From contig CAYQPE010000068.1 of the NCBI GenBank assembly GCA_964419445.1, positions 1-9,258 of the forward strand: a DNA stretch of 9,258 bases, in the 5' to 3' direction. Below are positions 7,325 to 9,258 of this stretch, one piece after another. Origin of the DNA: JABHHG01 sp964419445. GTDB lineage: Bacteria > Fidelibacterota > Marinisomatia > SCGC-AAA003-L08 > D37C17. The position numbers and the translations under genes were made by a program. The notes beneath the pieces are model-generated. The model worked only from the letters and a program-made list of their open reading frames with translations, was not told the origin of the DNA and searched no databases. Positions within the stretch are counted from its first letter, which is position 1; the number at the start of each line of letters is the position of its first letter.

Positions 7325-8754
7325 TGAATATCAAACCAATAGTTCTTACAATTTTTATAAATATACTTTTCCCTCAAATTAGTGAAGGAAATGTACTGTT
7401 TTCACCCTACACCTCTGGTGGTGAAGCAAATACTTATTTAATGGATGTAGATGGGAACTTTATTCATACATGGAATCACGAAAGAGGCCCAGCCAGTATG
7501 CCATATTTACTTCCAGATAGTACGCTCATTTATCCCTTTAGAGTTGAATTTCCTACAATGGATGCAGGTGGAGTTGGTGGGGGAATTCAAGGAATAGATT
7601 GGGATGGTGAAATACTGTGGGAACTCATAATATCAAATGAGCAGTATCAACATCATCATGATGTAGAGCCACTACCTAACGGCAATATTTTGATTATTGC
7701 ATGGGAAAATAAATCAGCAGAGGAAGCGTTTGCTCTGGGGAGAGAATCTATAAGTAATACATTGAATCAAATGTGGTCTACTGCAATTTTAGAATACGAA
7801 CCATATAGCGGTGAAATTGTATGGGAATGGCATTTGTGGGATCATTTGGTACAGGATGTTGATTCTGAATTGCCAAATTATGGGGTAATCTCACAGCATC
7901 CTGAATTATTTGATATAAATTGCGGAAGTGTTGGGAATAATGCAGGAGGTCCTCAAGGAGCGAATGCAGATTGGATGCATATAAATGCAATTGATTATAA
8001 TGAATTATTAGACCAAATTGTCATTTCATCACGCATCCAAAATGAAATTTATATTATTGATCATAGTACTACAATAGAAGAAGCAGCATCTCATTCAGGT
8101 GGGAACTCAGGGATGGGAGGGGATATTTTGTATCGATGGGGGAATCCCGCAAATTATCATAGCGAAGATGCTTCTCATCAAATTTTAAATGCACAACATG
8201 GTGTTAACTGGGTTCCCGATGGTTATCCTGGTGAGGGGAATTTAATTATATTTAATAATTTCCATTCAGGGAATGAATCTGCAGTGTTAGAGATAACCCC
8301 ACCCCTTAATGAGCAGGGCATTTATGAAATAGAAATTAATAATGTATATGGTCCATTTGATTTAGAAATGGAATACTCCAATGATTTTACTACACCCATG
8401 CAAGGAGGCGCATTTCGGTTAGAAAATGGAAATACATTAATAACGCAAACTCATGCATCGAGGTTAATTGAAGTAAGTTCCTCAGGAGAGATCCTTTGGG
8501 ATTATACTTATGATTCTTCAATTTCAGGATACTGGATTGCCCGTGCACAAAAATATCCTTTAGATTATTTGGATAATATACTACTGGGTGATGTGAATAA
8601 TGATGGCATCATCAACATATTAGATGTGGTTTCAACTGTAAATATTGTATTAGGGAATTTAGAATGGGTTGATGCAGCTGATTATAATAATGATGGCATC
8701 ATCAATATTTTAGATATTGTGAGTATCGTAAATCTTATCCTTAATTCGATTTAG
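7324..8754 (+). CDS. Secreted ASST-like beta-propeller with C-terminal dockerin, diverged paralogue 3
   Basis: A 476-residue third copy whose ATG overlaps the stop of paralogue 2 by one base (TAATG). The signal peptide is about residues 1-20 (cleavage near QIS). The candidate catalytic residues persist: HHHDV at 110-114, His219 in DWMHIN, Arg237, and His292 in QHGVNWVP. Nearby positions have changed, however: SSRHHDEI becomes SSRIQNEI, GNCGKGGD becomes GNSGMGGD, and GCYEL becomes GIYEI. Both paired cysteines of the other copies are therefore lost, while a new Cys200 appears. In the conserved 91-residue block it shares 62 residues with paralogue 2 and 60 with paralogue 1. The dockerin at 422-475 has two complete calcium loops (D423-D434 and D453-D464). 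The gene ends inside the convergent surface-protein gene (14-base overlap). The pattern suggests a retained fold and core site with a different pocket. Confidence 0.8.
   Translation: MNIKPIVLTIFINILFPQISEGNVLFSPYTSGGEANTYLMDVDGNFIHTWNHERGPASMPYLLPDSTLIYPFRVEFPTMDAGGVGGGIQGIDWDGEILWELIISNEQYQHHHDVEPLPNGNILIIAWENKSAEEAFALGRESISNTLNQMWSTAILEYEPYSGEIVWEWHLWDHLVQDVDSELPNYGVISQHPELFDINCGSVGNNAGGPQGANADWMHINAIDYNELLDQIVISSRIQNEIYIIDHSTTIEEAASHSGGNSGMGGDILYRWGNPANYHSEDASHQILNAQHGVNWVPDGYPGEGNLIIFNNFHSGNESAVLEITPPLNEQGIYEIEINNVYGPFDLEMEYSNDFTTPMQGGAFRLENGNTLITQTHASRLIEVSSSGEILWDYTYDSSISGYWIARAQKYPLDYLDNILLGDVNNDGIINILDVVSTVNIVLGNLEWVDAADYNNDGIINILDIVSIVNLILNSI
8596..8705 (+). repeat. 20-base direct repeat inside the paralogue 3 dockerin
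   Basis: The same 20 bases, AATAATGATGGCATCATCAA, occur at 8596-8615 and 8686-8705, exactly 90 bases apart. They encode the first part of each calcium loop. The corresponding loops of paralogues 1 and 2 differ from each other in DNA, so the identity points to recent copying between the two half-repeats of this gene. Confidence 0.7.
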
Positions 8755-9258
8755 TCATTTTACCATAAACAGATAGTCCTGAATTGTATGACAATTTATA
8801 AAGATAAATTCCCACAGGGATATGATGACTATTCCATGTAATAATCACTTCTCCTGATTCACCGCTCCAATACTCAATATCAATCTTTTCACCAAGAATA
8901 TTAAAAATCTCAAGAGTACCAAAATCATTTTCATTTAATAATATTTTTATTGAAGTTTCATCAGAAAATGGATTGGGGTAATTTGAAGATGGTTTTATAT
9001 ATTCACATCCTGTAGCTAAACATTTAATACTTCCATCAATACATTCAAATTCAGGGCCGTTTCCGTTGCATTGCCCACAAATATCTTCTTGAGCAGTACC
9101 TCCACAAATTCCATCACAGTCATTATACAAACAACTTCCGTCATTGATACAGCTTTCAACATTATTTATACAATTTTGATTTTCACTTAAACTGTAATTG
9201 CAGGCATTGGAATCGGTGCATCCATAAAAAATTATATCTTCAGGAAGTGCATTGAAAA
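8741..9258 (-). CDS. Cys-rich surface protein with T9SS-type sorting tail (5' partial)
   Basis: This frame is open from the right window edge to a TAA at 8741-8743, giving about 171 visible residues. A TTG at 9128-9130 could be mistaken for a start, but the same frame continues upstream with matching motifs, so the true start lies outside. The visible N-terminal part contains GCTDSNACNY, then repeated cysteines (CIN..ESCINDGSCLYNDCDGICGG, and then DICGQCNGNG). These are spacer-like repeats familiar from surface proteins of Marinimicrobia and some Bacteroidota. The last 80 or so residues (about 8744-8986) are a T9SS-type sorting domain: SSNYPNPFSDETSIK, LEIFNILGEKI, an ITWN strand, VPVGIYLYKL-like VGIYLYKL, then GKMTKSN. 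It is therefore probably exported and anchored or released at the cell surface. It overlaps paralogue 3 tail to tail by 14 bases. Confidence 0.82.
   Translation of the reverse strand, partial: FNALPEDIIFYGCTDSNACNYSLSENQNCINNVESCINDGSCLYNDCDGICGGTAQEDICGQCNGNGPEFECIDGSIKCLATGCEYIKPSSNYPNPFSDETSIKILLNENDFGTLEIFNILGEKIDIEYWSGESGEVIITWNSHHIPVGIYLYKLSYNSGLSVYGKMTKSN

Larger units (their letters stand above)
4472..8754 (+). repeat. Tandem triplication of dockerin-ASST-like genes
   Basis: Three head-to-tail genes of near-equal length (474, 474 and 476 codons) share the same domain order. They are separated by three bases and then by a one-base overlap. Short exact DNA blocks survive in all three, such as the 17 bases CGTGCACAAAAATATCC at 5684, 7112 and 8542, which encode the RAQKYP motif just before the dockerin. 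Overall DNA identity is too low for a recent duplication. Confidence 0.85.

Noticed and set aside
5732..8751. Cellulosome-like system because of the dockerins
   Set aside because: No cohesin, glycoside hydrolase or carbohydrate-binding module is visible; dockerin alone is common outside cellulosomes.
4472..8754. Repeated gene pattern as a mobile element or recent amplification
   Set aside because: No transposase, terminal inverted repeats or target duplications are seen, and the copies differ widely at the DNA level.
8741..9130. A complete 129-residue gene starting at a TTG
   Set aside because: The same frame stays open to the window edge and continues the Cys-rich repeat pattern (GCTDSNACNY, SCINDGSC), so the TTG is an internal leucine codon.

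Overview
The window is AT-rich, tightly packed bacterial DNA. It probably comes from a marine lineage near Candidatus Marinimicrobia (SAR406/Neomarinimicrobiota) or the wider Bacteroidota/FCB group. Three signs support this: two type 9 secretion (T9SS)-style C-terminal sorting tails at the window edges, a Cys-rich stretch with GCTD..ACNY and DCDGICGG motifs, and C-terminal dockerin pairs of the GDVNNDG.INILDVV type. The lineage call rests on remembered motif usage, not on a search.

Layout. (1) Bases 1-207, + strand: the C-terminal tail of a secreted protein, cut by the window edge. (2) Bases 208-4295, - strand: four overlapping genes transcribed leftward from about 4300. In order they are a membrane-anchored Sulfotransfer_3-type sulfotransferase, a secreted START-like lipid-binding protein, an outer-membrane beta-barrel resembling DUF1302 proteins, and a ketoacyl synthase III (FabH/OleA-like) with its Cys-His-Asn triad intact. 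(3) Bases 4296-4471: a 176-base divergent intergenic region holding two inverted repeats, candidate promoters and the only clear Shine-Dalgarno sequence of the window. (4) Bases 4472-8754, + strand: three tandem paralogues of about 475 residues. Each has a signal peptide, an arylsulfotransferase (ASST)-like beta-propeller with conserved His/Arg residues, and a C-terminal dockerin with two calcium-loop repeats. (5) Bases 8741-9258, - strand: the 3' part of a Cys-rich surface protein with a T9SS-type sorting tail, overlapping the last paralogue tail to tail by 14 bases.

How the genes may work together (inference). The - strand operon combines an acyl-condensing enzyme, a sulfotransferase, a soluble lipid carrier and an outer-membrane barrel. 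That set would fit making a sulfated or otherwise modified lipid and delivering it to the outer membrane. The divergent operon encodes three exported, PAPS-independent-type sulfotransferase homologues. Sulfuryl transfer is therefore a predicted theme on both sides of one regulatory region. A cytoplasmic sulfation plus envelope lipid transport system, paired with secreted sulfate-transferring or sulfate-binding propellers, is the most interesting hypothesis here. No substrate can be read from the sequence.
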